A DNA stretch of 50,143 nt from Ferruginibacter sp. (GTDB taxonomy: Bacteria; Bacteroidota; Bacteroidia; Chitinophagales; Chitinophagaceae). A program made the position numbers and the translations under genes. Positions 1 through 7,586 of the stretch are shown here, in pieces. The first letter of the stretch is position 1. Each line of letters starts with the position of its first letter. Location: the NCBI GenBank assembly GCA_025351645.1, contig JANXVN010000079.1, positions 1 to 50,143 on the forward strand. The letters are read 5' to 3'. The notes beneath the pieces were generated by a model. It was not told the DNA's origin, made no database searches, and saw nothing but the letters and a program-made list of their open reading frames with translations.

Positions 1-618
1 GGTAATCCTGTAAGAGAAACGATTGCTAAAAGCACGGTTACAAGAGAAGATGCCATCCGCTTCTTCAACCTCGACCCTTACAAAAAAACAATCGTAGCCA
101 TCGGAGGAAGCCTCGGTGCAAAAAGCATCAATGAAGCACTAGCAGCAAAACTAGATGATTTTGAAAAAAATAATCTGCAACTGATTTGGCAAACAGGCAA
201 GCCCTATGTAGCAATTGCAAAACAAAAAGCATTGGATAAGCCAAACGTGTGGGTAAACGATTTCATCATCCAGATGGAGTATGCTTATGCGGCGGCAGAC
301 GCGGTTATCAGCAGGAGCGGCGCCATGGCGATAGCCGAATTGTGTGTGCAAAAAAAAGCGGCATTATTCGTCCCTTATCCATTTGCCGCCGAAGACCATC
401 AAACGGTAAACGCAACAAATTTGGTAAATAAAAATGCAGGCATCCTGATAAAAGATAGTGAAGCCATTGAAAAATTAGTGCCCGCAATTATCGCCTTATT
501 AAACAATGAAGCAAAAATAGAATCTTTAAAAACAAACATTACCAAACTCGCCATAACAGATGCGGATGATGTAATAGCAAATAATATTTTAAGTTTAATA
601 AATACGGAGGCTTTGTAG
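1..618 (+). CDS. murG: MurG, lipid II synthase (5' end outside window)
   Basis: UDP-N-acetylglucosamine--undecaprenyl-pyrophosphoryl-MurNAc-pentapeptide GlcNAc transferase, the last cytoplasmic step of lipid II synthesis at the inner membrane. Only the C-terminal 205 residues are present; frame 1 is open from the first base. Visible family motifs are GNPVR at the very start (the linker region of MurG), IGGSLGA (second nucleotide-binding G-loop), WQTGK, then the donor-site stretch ISRSGAMAIAEL and VPYPFAAEDHQTVNA, which binds UDP-GlcNAc. The gene ends with TAG at 618, 111 bases before murC, so it is the upstream member of the dcw operon. A perfect palindrome and a repeat module occupy that gap, which is unusual inside a division operon. 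Confidence 0.96.
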   Translation, partial: GNPVRETIAKSTVTREDAIRFFNLDPYKKTIVAIGGSLGAKSINEALAAKLDDFEKNNLQLIWQTGKPYVAIAKQKALDKPNVWVNDFIIQMEYAYAAADAVISRSGAMAIAELCVQKKAALFVPYPFAAEDHQTVNATNLVNKNAGILIKDSEAIEKLVPAIIALLNNEAKIESLKTNITKLAITDADDVIANNILSLINTEAL

Positions 619-638
619 GAACAGGCCGCGGCCTGTTC
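619..638. repeat. Perfect 20-bp palindrome directly after the murG stop
   Basis: The sequence GAACAGGCCGCGGCCTGTTC equals its own reverse complement and begins the base after the murG stop codon. As RNA it can fold into a GC-rich hairpin with a small loop, but no T-run follows, so it is not a canonical terminator. It could lower read-through, protect a 3' end, or be a decayed mobile repeat. The first ten bases (GGAACAGGCC, 618 on) also occur in the terminator after the WG-repeat gene near 23275. Confidence 0.8.
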
Positions 639-660
639 AGCAGAAACTGGCAGTAAATAA

Positions 661-722
661 ATTTTTCCCCGAAGGGTATACTCCCATCTAACCCGGAGTT
701 GGGCTGGGGGTGAGGTAAAATA
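661..722 (-). repeat. Intergenic repeat module (core of the palindromic repeat family, without ends)
   Basis: Read on the minus strand it starts TTTTACCTCACCCCCAGCCC and ends in a CCCTTCGGGG hairpin. The same order (TTTACCTCACCCCC, then a C/G-rich palindrome, then CCCCTTCGG) is seen inside the repeat at 7233-7345, and the TTTACCTCACCC block recurs in 28822-28910. The flanking AATGCCGTTAAGTTAAGG ends are absent, so it is a partial or older copy. It separates murG from murC by 111 bases. Confidence 0.6.
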
Positions 723-729
723 ATAGTAA

Positions 730-2160
730 ATGAATAATTATAACAACATACTAAAATCACTGGAAGTAAGGCCTGCAGAAGATGCATCATCTGCACCAAG
801 TATTTATTTCTTAGGCATTGGTGGAATTGGCATGAGTGCGCTGGCACGGTACTTCAACAGCATCGGTGTAAAAGTGAGTGGTTATGATAAAACTATTACG
901 CCTTTAACCAAACAATTAGCATCCGAAGGAATAATAATACATTTTGAAGATAATATCGGACTGATAGATAAAGCGGCACAGTTAGTGGTATATACGCCGG
1001 CGGTACCGAAAAATCATAAGGAACTTAATTACTATCAGCAAAACAATTACAAAGTAGTAAAGCGCAGCGATGTGCTGCAAGCCATTACCAACAGTTCTTT
1101 TAATATCTGCATCGCAGGCACGCATGGCAAAACAACCATTAGCACAATGGTAGCCCATATATTAAAGTATAGCGGGTATGGCTGCAACGCTTTCCTCGGT
1201 GGCATTGCAGTAAACTACAATAGCAACTTTTGGGGCAGCGATAATAATGTATGTGTAGTAGAAGCCGACGAGTACGACAGGAGTTTCTTAAAGCTTAGCC
1301 CAGACGTAGCTATCATCAGCAGCATGGATGCAGACCACCTGGATATTTACGGCACTGCAGAAAACATGGAGCAAGCGTTCATTGATTTTTCTGGCAAAAT
1401 AAAAAAGGGCGGTTTGTTGTTAAGCAAGCTTGGCTTAAAAAGAAACGATGGCCTCAAAGGCGACACTCATCTTACTTACCATCTGCAAAATGATAAATCC
1501 GATGTGTATGCTGCAAACATCAATATGCATAATGGAAGCTATAAGTTTGATGTGGTAACAAAAAATTGGGTATTGAAGAATGTAGTGCTGAACATGGGCG
1601 GCATGCACAACATAGAAAATTTGTTGGCAGCAATTATGGTAGCGCATCACCTGCAAATTCAAGATGAAAAAATTGTGGCTGCAGTCAACGTTTTTAAAGG
1701 CGTAAAAAGAAGGTTTGAGTATATCATAAAAACGGATAAGCTGGTGTACATAGATGACTACGCTCATCATCCGGAAGAGCTAAGGGCATTAATAACGGGC
1801 GCTAAAAAATTATTTAGCAATAAAAAATGCATTGTAATATTTCAGCCGCATTTGTTTAGCCGCACAAAAGATTTAGCAGAAGGGTTTGCTGAAGTGCTGG
1901 ACCTGGCCGACGAAATAATATTGTTACCCATTTACCCCGCAAGGGAACAACCAATTGAAGGCGTAACAAGCGAGTTGGTATTAAACGGCATGCACAGCGA
2001 AAGCAAAATGGTAATAAGCAAAGAAGATTTATTAAAACATTTAACGCAAGAAAAAGAAGCTCACGTTGAAGAAGGCTATGAAGGCACCTTAATAATAACT
2101 GCCGGTGCCGGCGATATTGACACATTGATTGCACCAATAAAAGAAATATTTACTACTTAG
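730..2160 (+). CDS. murC: MurC, UDP-N-acetylmuramate--L-alanine ligase
   Basis: Cytoplasmic ATP-dependent ligase that adds L-Ala to UDP-MurNAc, the first amino acid of the peptidoglycan stem. 476 residues, the usual length. The N-terminal Rossmann loop GIGGIGMSALARYF is at about residues 29-42; the ATP P-loop GTHGKTT is at 130-136; the Mur-family EADEYDRSF is at 178-186; DDYAHHPEE near residue 345 is the conserved C-terminal-domain motif. There are some 24 residues before the first strand, slightly more than usual, but no better internal start. Ten bases separate it from ftsQ, so the two are co-transcribed. No ddl gene lies between murC and ftsQ, as in most Bacteroidota. Confidence 0.97.
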   Translation: MNNYNNILKSLEVRPAEDASSAPSIYFLGIGGIGMSALARYFNSIGVKVSGYDKTITPLTKQLASEGIIIHFEDNIGLIDKAAQLVVYTPAVPKNHKELNYYQQNNYKVVKRSDVLQAITNSSFNICIAGTHGKTTISTMVAHILKYSGYGCNAFLGGIAVNYNSNFWGSDNNVCVVEADEYDRSFLKLSPDVAIISSMDADHLDIYGTAENMEQAFIDFSGKIKKGGLLLSKLGLKRNDGLKGDTHLTYHLQNDKSDVYAANINMHNGSYKFDVVTKNWVLKNVVLNMGGMHNIENLLAAIMVAHHLQIQDEKIVAAVNVFKGVKRRFEYIIKTDKLVYIDDYAHHPEELRALITGAKKLFSNKKCIVIFQPHLFSRTKDLAEGFAEVLDLADEIILLPIYPAREQPIEGVTSELVLNGMHSESKMVISKEDLLKHLTQEKEAHVEEGYEGTLIITAGAGDIDTLIAPIKEIFTT

Positions 2161-2170
2161 GAAGCTAAAA

Positions 2171-3430
2171 ATGGCAAATAAAAAAACGATACTACACTGG
2201 GTTTTTACTGTACTATGGCTTGCCGTAGGCGCAGGTACTATCGTATTGCTGGTAGCGGCTATTAAAAAGAAAGACGGCGAATTATGCAGTGGCATAAGCA
2301 TTAGTATTGAAGGTGCAGATAATAACTTTTTTGTCGATAAAAAAGATATCCTTAATGCGATAACAAACATTGTAGATGGCAGCCCCAAAGGCAAAATAAT
2401 AAGTGCTTTTGATTTAAGGGAAATAGAGGCTGAATTACAAAAAGATGTTTGGGTAAAAACAGCGCAATTATTTTTTGATAACAACAACCGCCTAATGGTA
2501 AATGTATTTGAAAGAGAGCCGATGGCAAGGGTGTTCACAAAAAGCGGCGCCACTTTTTATATTGATACTTCGCTTGCCATGCTGCCGCTAAGCGATAAGT
2601 TTTCTGCTAGGCTGCCCGTGTTTACTGGCTTTCCATCAGATAAAGGGATTTTATCCAAGCCTGACAGTGCTTTGCTGAAAGATATCTTGGCCGTTAGTAT
2701 CGCCATACAAAAAGACACTTTCCGTGCGGCCATTATAGACCAGGTTGATATAACGCCTCAACGTGATTTTGAAATGGTGCCAAAAATTGGCAACAACATA
2801 ATTGTGTTTGGGGATGCGAATAACCTGGATGAAAAATTTGGCAAGCTGCAAAAGTTTTATCAGCAGGTAATGGTAAAAGCCGGGTGGAATAAATATGGTA
2901 CCATCAACGTGCAATACAGTGGGCAAATAGTAGCCAAAAGAAAAGGTGCAGAAGATAAATCATCAGACTCGCTACGCACCTTGCAACTGATGCAGGCAAT
3001 AGCGGAAAATGCCGAAAGGCAAGCTAGTGATTCGTTACAGGTTATGGCGCAGGATAATGAGAACAATACCACCAACATCAACCTGATACAGGAATCTATG
3101 GAAAGGGACGATAGCCATGCCAATGGCGCAAGTGAAAGAAAGCCACAAGTTTTTCCCGTTGTTGCATCGCCAGCAATTATAAAACCAGCGCCTACAAAGC
3201 CAGCGGCTGCAAATAAGCCTAAGCCAGTAACGACTGCTAAAAAACCAGCTACAATAAAGCCGGCAAGCGGTGGGGCAAAACCTAAACCAACAATAGTACA
3301 GCATGCCGCAAAACCAGCAGCAGGCAAAGTTGTAAAGCCAAAAGCATTGTTGCTAAAACCAATATCAAAACCGGCTAATAAACCAATAAATAAAAAACCA
3401 GTTTTAACAAAACCGGGCAATGAATATTAA
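2171..3430 (+). CDS. ftsQ: FtsQ/DivIB-like cell division protein with Lys/Pro/Ala-rich tail
   Basis: Divisome protein linking early (FtsZ/FtsA) and late (FtsL/FtsB/FtsW/FtsI) components across the inner membrane. The assignment rests on position (murC-x-ftsA-ftsZ), one N-terminal membrane helix (about residues 8-30) preceded by lysines, and a periplasmic part of about 230 residues with the FtsQ-style alternation ending near INVQYSGQIVAKR (245-257). Sequence identity alone would be weak, which is normal for FtsQ. Unusual: after residue 258 comes a low-complexity extension; 336-419 is almost entirely Lys/Pro/Ala/Thr (KPA, KPAA and KPKP units), making the protein 419 residues long. Such a basic, proline-rich tail would sit in the periplasm and could bind peptidoglycan; that is inference. 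Confidence 0.88.
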   Translation: MANKKTILHWVFTVLWLAVGAGTIVLLVAAIKKKDGELCSGISISIEGADNNFFVDKKDILNAITNIVDGSPKGKIISAFDLREIEAELQKDVWVKTAQLFFDNNNRLMVNVFEREPMARVFTKSGATFYIDTSLAMLPLSDKFSARLPVFTGFPSDKGILSKPDSALLKDILAVSIAIQKDTFRAAIIDQVDITPQRDFEMVPKIGNNIIVFGDANNLDEKFGKLQKFYQQVMVKAGWNKYGTINVQYSGQIVAKRKGAEDKSSDSLRTLQLMQAIAENAERQASDSLQVMAQDNENNTTNINLIQESMERDDSHANGASERKPQVFPVVASPAIIKPAPTKPAAANKPKPVTTAKKPATIKPASGGAKPKPTIVQHAAKPAAGKVVKPKALLLKPISKPANKPINKKPVLTKPGNEY

Positions 3431-3569
3431 CGATCTTTTGAAAGAAATTAAGAATCAAGAATTAAGAATTTTTTAGGATGGCGGATTAAAAGCGGAGGGG
3501 ACCTATAGAATAAGCCCAACAAAAAACAATAAACCAGAAACACAAACAAACACATACAAACACACAATT

Positions 3570-4994
3570 ATGAGCAACGAACAAAACACCACAAATGATA
3601 ATGGGCTGGCTAATACCAACCCGGTTATTGTTGGCCTTGATATTGGTACCACAAAAATAGCAGCCATCGCCGGTCGCAAAAATGAATATGGGAAATTAGA
3701 AATATTAGGCTTCGGCCGTGCCAATAGCAATGGCGTGCAACATGGTATGGTGCTTAATATAGACCAAACCATTAAAGCTATACAAACAGCTTTGGAAAAC
3801 TGTTATGCATCTAACCCAAACCTTGTGTTGAATGAGGTGTACGTGGGCATTGCGGGCCATCATATTAAAAGCTTGCAAACACGTGGCGATATTGTGCGCC
3901 AAAATACCGATGACGAAATACGCCAGGAAGAAATTGACCGCCTGATTGCTGACCAATACCGCACCTACATACCAGCAGGCGACCAGATAATTGATGTGAT
4001 ACCGCAGGAGTTTACGGTAGATAATTTCCAAAATATTCCAAACCCGATTGGGTATAGCGGTGTAAAAGTGGGCGCCAATTTTCACATCATCACTGGTGAT
4101 AAAAATGCTATCCGCAACATTAACCGCAGCGTAGAAAAAGCCGGGCTGCACACACAGGATTTAGTGTTGCAGCCATTAGCATCTGCAGCAGCCGTTATGT
4201 GCGACCAGGACCTGGAAGCCGGCGTTGCAATTGTTGATATCGGCGGCGGCACTACAGACCTTGCCGTATTTTATGAAGGCATCTTAAAGCATACAGCAGT
4301 AATACCTTTTGGCGGCGAAAATATTACCAACGATATTAAGAATGGCTTAGGCGTATTAAAAACCCAGGCCGAACAAATGAAAGTTCAGTTTGGTAGTGCC
4401 CTGGCAGATGAAACAAAAAACAATGCTTTCATTACTATCCCAGGACTGCGTGGCATGCAACCAAAAGAGATCAGCGTAAAAAACCTTGCAGGCATTATAC
4501 AGGCCCGCATGAGCGAAATAATGGATTTTGTTACCTATCATCTAAAACAGGTTGGTTTGGATACACGGCTGCTGAATGGCGGTATCATCCTTACTGGTGG
4601 AGGTTCTCAGCTAAAGCACCTGATACAGTTAACAGAATATGTAACAGGCCTTAACGCAAGGATAGGCTACCCTAACGAACATTTGGCAGGCGGCCACATA
4701 GATGAACTAGCAAAGCCAATGTACAGTACTTGTATTGGCTTGATATTAAAAGGCTACAACGATTACGAAAACAAAAAGAAAAATTTTGAAGAAAATTTTC
4801 GCCGGGTAGAAGTACCTGTAGCCTTGCAACAGTTACCAGTAGACGAAGTTATAGATACAGTAACCTCCGCAACAGAAAAGGAAGAATTTAAAGTAACAAA
4901 GGTTAAAGAGCGTAAATCTTTAAAAGGGTTTATGGATTCTTTCAAGATAGGTTTAATAGATCTTTTTAAAGAAGAAGAAGATTCGAAATTTTAA
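3570..4994 (+). CDS. ftsA: FtsA, actin-like division protein
   Basis: Actin-fold ATPase that tethers FtsZ filaments to the inner membrane and recruits later divisome proteins. 474 residues. Phosphate-1 loop VGLDIGTTKIAAIAG at about 21-35; DIGGGTTDLAVF (phosphate 2) in the middle; ILTGGGSQLKHL (adenosine motif) in the last third. The C-terminal 20 residues (KGFMDSFKIGLIDLFKEEE) form an amphipathic helix with basic and hydrophobic faces, the expected membrane-targeting sequence. A 139-base gap separates it from ftsQ; it holds an AT-rich AATTAAGAAT-type direct repeat at about 3449-3472 but no clear terminator. The start ATG is preceded by an A/C-rich leader without Shine-Dalgarno, normal for the phylum. 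Confidence 0.97.
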   Translation: MSNEQNTTNDNGLANTNPVIVGLDIGTTKIAAIAGRKNEYGKLEILGFGRANSNGVQHGMVLNIDQTIKAIQTALENCYASNPNLVLNEVYVGIAGHHIKSLQTRGDIVRQNTDDEIRQEEIDRLIADQYRTYIPAGDQIIDVIPQEFTVDNFQNIPNPIGYSGVKVGANFHIITGDKNAIRNINRSVEKAGLHTQDLVLQPLASAAAVMCDQDLEAGVAIVDIGGGTTDLAVFYEGILKHTAVIPFGGENITNDIKNGLGVLKTQAEQMKVQFGSALADETKNNAFITIPGLRGMQPKEISVKNLAGIIQARMSEIMDFVTYHLKQVGLDTRLLNGGIILTGGGSQLKHLIQLTEYVTGLNARIGYPNEHLAGGHIDELAKPMYSTCIGLILKGYNDYENKKKNFEENFRRVEVPVALQQLPVDEVIDTVTSATEKEEFKVTKVKERKSLKGFMDSFKIGLIDLFKEEEDSKF

Positions 4995-5125
4995 TACAGC
5001 ATATATACTAATAACAATACGGATTTTCTATTTTACTAACCAGAAACAGAAAACAAAAACTTAAAAAAAGCACTGCTAAATTTTAATACAAAACGAGGTA
5101 TAGTGGTGATTGGAGGAACATAATT

Positions 5126-7048
5126 ATGATACATTTTGATTTGCCAAAAGAACAATCGTCCATCATCAAAGTAATTGGTGTTGGCGGTGGCGGAAGCAAC
5201 GCGGTAAACCACATGTTTTCGCAAAACATCGAAGGCGTAAATTTTATCATCTGCAATACAGATGCACAAGCCATTGCGCAAAGCAGCGTGCCAAACAAAA
5301 TTCAGCTGGGGCCACATTTAACGCAAGGGCTTGGTGCCGGCGCTAACCCGGCAATAGGTAAACAGGCTACCGAAGAAAGCCTGGAAGAAATAAAGCGCAT
5401 ACTGGAAGTAAACACAAAAATGGCTTTCATAACAGCAGGCATGGGCGGCGGTACCGGTACTGGCGGCGCACCGATACTCGCAAAAATATGTAAAGACCTT
5501 GGCATACTTACGGTAGGTATTGTTACTACGCCATTTGCGTATGAAGGCAAAAAAAGATTGGCCCAGGCCGAAGAAGGCATTCGTTTGTTAAAAGACCATG
5601 TAGATACTTTACTGGTAATTAGCAACGATAAACTGCGCCACCAGTTTGGTAATTTAAAAATGAAGGAAGCCTTTGCCAAAGCCGATAATGTACTGGCAAC
5701 AGCGGCTAAATGTATCACCGATGTTATCAATAGCACCGGCCAGATCAATGTGGATTTTGCAGATGTTTGCACCGTAATGAAAAATGGCGGCGTAGCTATT
5801 TTAGGCAGCGCAACAGCAGCTGGCGAAGACAGGGCACAGCAGGCTATTGAAAACGCATTAAACTCTCCGTTGCTGAATGATAATGATATCCGTGGCGCAA
5901 AATGGATACTCATCAACATCAACAGTTGCGAAGGAGAAAATGAATTTACAATGGATGAAGTAGAAGTTATACAGAACTATTTAATGGCCCAGGCGGGACC
6001 GGATAGCGATGTTATTTTAGGCTTGGGCTACGATAATACCTTAGGTTCTGAAATTAGTATAACGCTTATTGCCACCGGCTTTGAGCATAAAGATCCGTTT
6101 GCAAAAACAATCAATCAGCCCAAGGTAGAAAAGAAGGCAGAAGACAGGATTGTATTAAGCCTTGCCACTCCGGAAAAAGAAGTGGTGAAGATGCAGCAGC
6201 CGCAACAGCCCACCTTTCAATTTGATGTTGTAGAATCTATAGTGCCAATACAGACAGCAGTGCCGGTACCCGAAAAAATTGTTAGCCAGTTAGAAGATAC
6301 ATCAATGGCACCCACTTTATCTGCTCCTACGGCAATAAAACAATTGGTAAGTTTACCAAGTAAAAATACTGTGGAAAAAACGAATGAGGAACCTGTGTTT
6401 TTTGAAATATCTTCGGCATCGGATCAAGTACCTGTTATTGAATTTGATATTCCACAACCTCTGTTACCTGCTGAGAAACCGCTTATAACCGACACCAAAA
6501 TAATATATTCATTAGATAAAAAAGAAGCTAGCGCATCTGTCTCGTCAACAGGTGGATTTTTGGCAAAACCCTCGAATATATATGTAGAGGAAAAGCCAAC
6601 ACCAACACCAGATTCCAATCTTAAAGAAGAACCCACCTCTTTGCGGAGTATAGTCCAGAAAGACGAGCCTGTATTGGAAATGCAGATGGTGGTTAAAGAA
6701 GATCCTAAAAAAGCGGCGGAGGGGCAACAACCAATTGTACAACAAACTCAGCCAATCATGATGTCTACTGTTGAGGACCGGGCTATGCCTGACGAAACAG
6801 AAGACCTACGGCGCCGGGCTATGGATCGAATTGCAAAACTGCGTAATTTGTCATTCAATATTAACGCGGCCGATCCGAACAACGAGTTTGAAACGGTACC
6901 TGCCTACCTTCGCCGCAATATGGAGCTGCATAATTCCATTGCCGATGTCGAAAGTTTTTACAGTAATTACACCGTAAAATCGGATGAAAACAATCAGGCC
7001 GAAATTGGCACCATCAACACCTTTTTAGACGGTAAAAAACCTGATTAA
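5126..7048 (+). CDS. ftsZ: FtsZ, tubulin-like division GTPase with very long C-terminal linker
   Basis: GTP-dependent cytoskeletal protein that forms the Z-ring. The GTPase core is complete: GVGGGGSNAVNHM at 18-30, the tubulin signature GGGTGTGGAP at 107-116, FADVCTVMKNGG with the T7-loop region near 211-222, and the end of the globular part near residue 320. The remaining roughly 310 residues are low complexity, rich in Pro, Glu, Val and Gln, and presumably disordered; many FtsZ proteins have about 400 residues in all. Near the end, DLRRRAMDRIAKLRNLSFN and PAYLRRNMEL (about 590-615) are recognisable Bacteroidota FtsZ C-terminal elements. It is last in the dcw cluster and is followed by a terminator at 7113. 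Confidence 0.98.
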   Translation: MIHFDLPKEQSSIIKVIGVGGGGSNAVNHMFSQNIEGVNFIICNTDAQAIAQSSVPNKIQLGPHLTQGLGAGANPAIGKQATEESLEEIKRILEVNTKMAFITAGMGGGTGTGGAPILAKICKDLGILTVGIVTTPFAYEGKKRLAQAEEGIRLLKDHVDTLLVISNDKLRHQFGNLKMKEAFAKADNVLATAAKCITDVINSTGQINVDFADVCTVMKNGGVAILGSATAAGEDRAQQAIENALNSPLLNDNDIRGAKWILININSCEGENEFTMDEVEVIQNYLMAQAGPDSDVILGLGYDNTLGSEISITLIATGFEHKDPFAKTINQPKVEKKAEDRIVLSLATPEKEVVKMQQPQQPTFQFDVVESIVPIQTAVPVPEKIVSQLEDTSMAPTLSAPTAIKQLVSLPSKNTVEKTNEEPVFFEISSASDQVPVIEFDIPQPLLPAEKPLITDTKIIYSLDKKEASASVSSTGGFLAKPSNIYVEEKPTPTPDSNLKEEPTSLRSIVQKDEPVLEMQMVVKEDPKKAAEGQQPIVQQTQPIMMSTVEDRAMPDETEDLRRRAMDRIAKLRNLSFNINAADPNNEFETVPAYLRRNMELHNSIADVESFYSNYTVKSDENNQAEIGTINTFLDGKKPD

Positions 7049-7112
7049 TTTTTCAGGTGCGCTATCAATATTTTATTGAAGTGCTTATACTTCGTTTGTG
7101 CTTATAGTTTGT

Positions 7113-7149
7113 AAAAGCCCCTTGCTGCAAAGCGGGGGGCTTGTGTTTT
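7113..7149 (+). terminator. Rho-independent terminator after ftsZ
   Basis: AAAAGCCCC at 7113-7121 can pair with GGGGGGCTT at 7134-7142 around a 12-base loop, followed by TGTGTTTTA. It lies 64 bases after the ftsZ stop and closes the dcw operon. The rest of the 538-base gap to the next gene holds only the palindromic repeat at 7233-7345, an AATTCTTAATT-type stretch at its edge, and an AT-rich region ahead of the MutS-like gene. Confidence 0.8.
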
Positions 7150-7232
7150 AGGGCCGTGCATTTTTGTTTTAGTATATCGATCAAAACTTCTTTAAAGCAA
7201 CCAGCCGATAGAATTCTTAATTATTTTAATTC

Positions 7233-7345
7233 AATACCATTAAGTTAAGGCTTGTTCGTTTTTTTACCTCACCCCCCAAGCCTCTTTCCAAAGCGAGATG
7301 GGATCTTGGCCCCTTCGGTGCAAAACCGATTAAGTTAACGGCATT
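7233..7345 (+). repeat. Palindromic intergenic repeat, copy A (113 bp)
   Basis: Left end AATACCATTAAGTTAAGG, right end GTTAACGGCATT, with the TTTTTACCTCACCCCCC block and a CTCTTTCCAAAGCGAGA hairpin-like core between them, plus an extra CCCCTTCGG part. It is the most diverged and longest of four full copies in the window (others at 12863-12949, 28822-28910, 41730-41800). Its copies all lie between genes. Confidence 0.8.
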
Positions 7346-7586
7346 AATCCTTAATTCTTAATTGGCTCCTCATTATTTCCCCCAATACAGTAGCTATTCA
7401 GAGCTTCATATGCTTTCCACGGGTGCGATAGGTGTTTTTTTTTCAGGGATTTTTTATCACTATGTATTGTACCTATGCAGTAAAGCTTAGTTTGTGTAGC
7501 AGCGTAATTTGCCTTTAATTCAAAAAGTTGTTGCTAAATATTACTTTTACAATAATTAGCGCCAATGCTACCTTATCCATTACTAT

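Noticed and set aside
2860..3420. Minus-strand ORF of 186 codons opposite ftsQ
   Set aside because: It is the mirror of the Lys/Pro/Ala-rich tail; the hydrophobic Gly/Phe/Ala text follows from reversing AAA/CCA/GCA codons. No start context or family similarity.
5302..5922. Minus-strand ORF of 206 codons opposite ftsZ
   Set aside because: Lies entirely within the conserved GTPase core of ftsZ; composition is a shadow of that gene.
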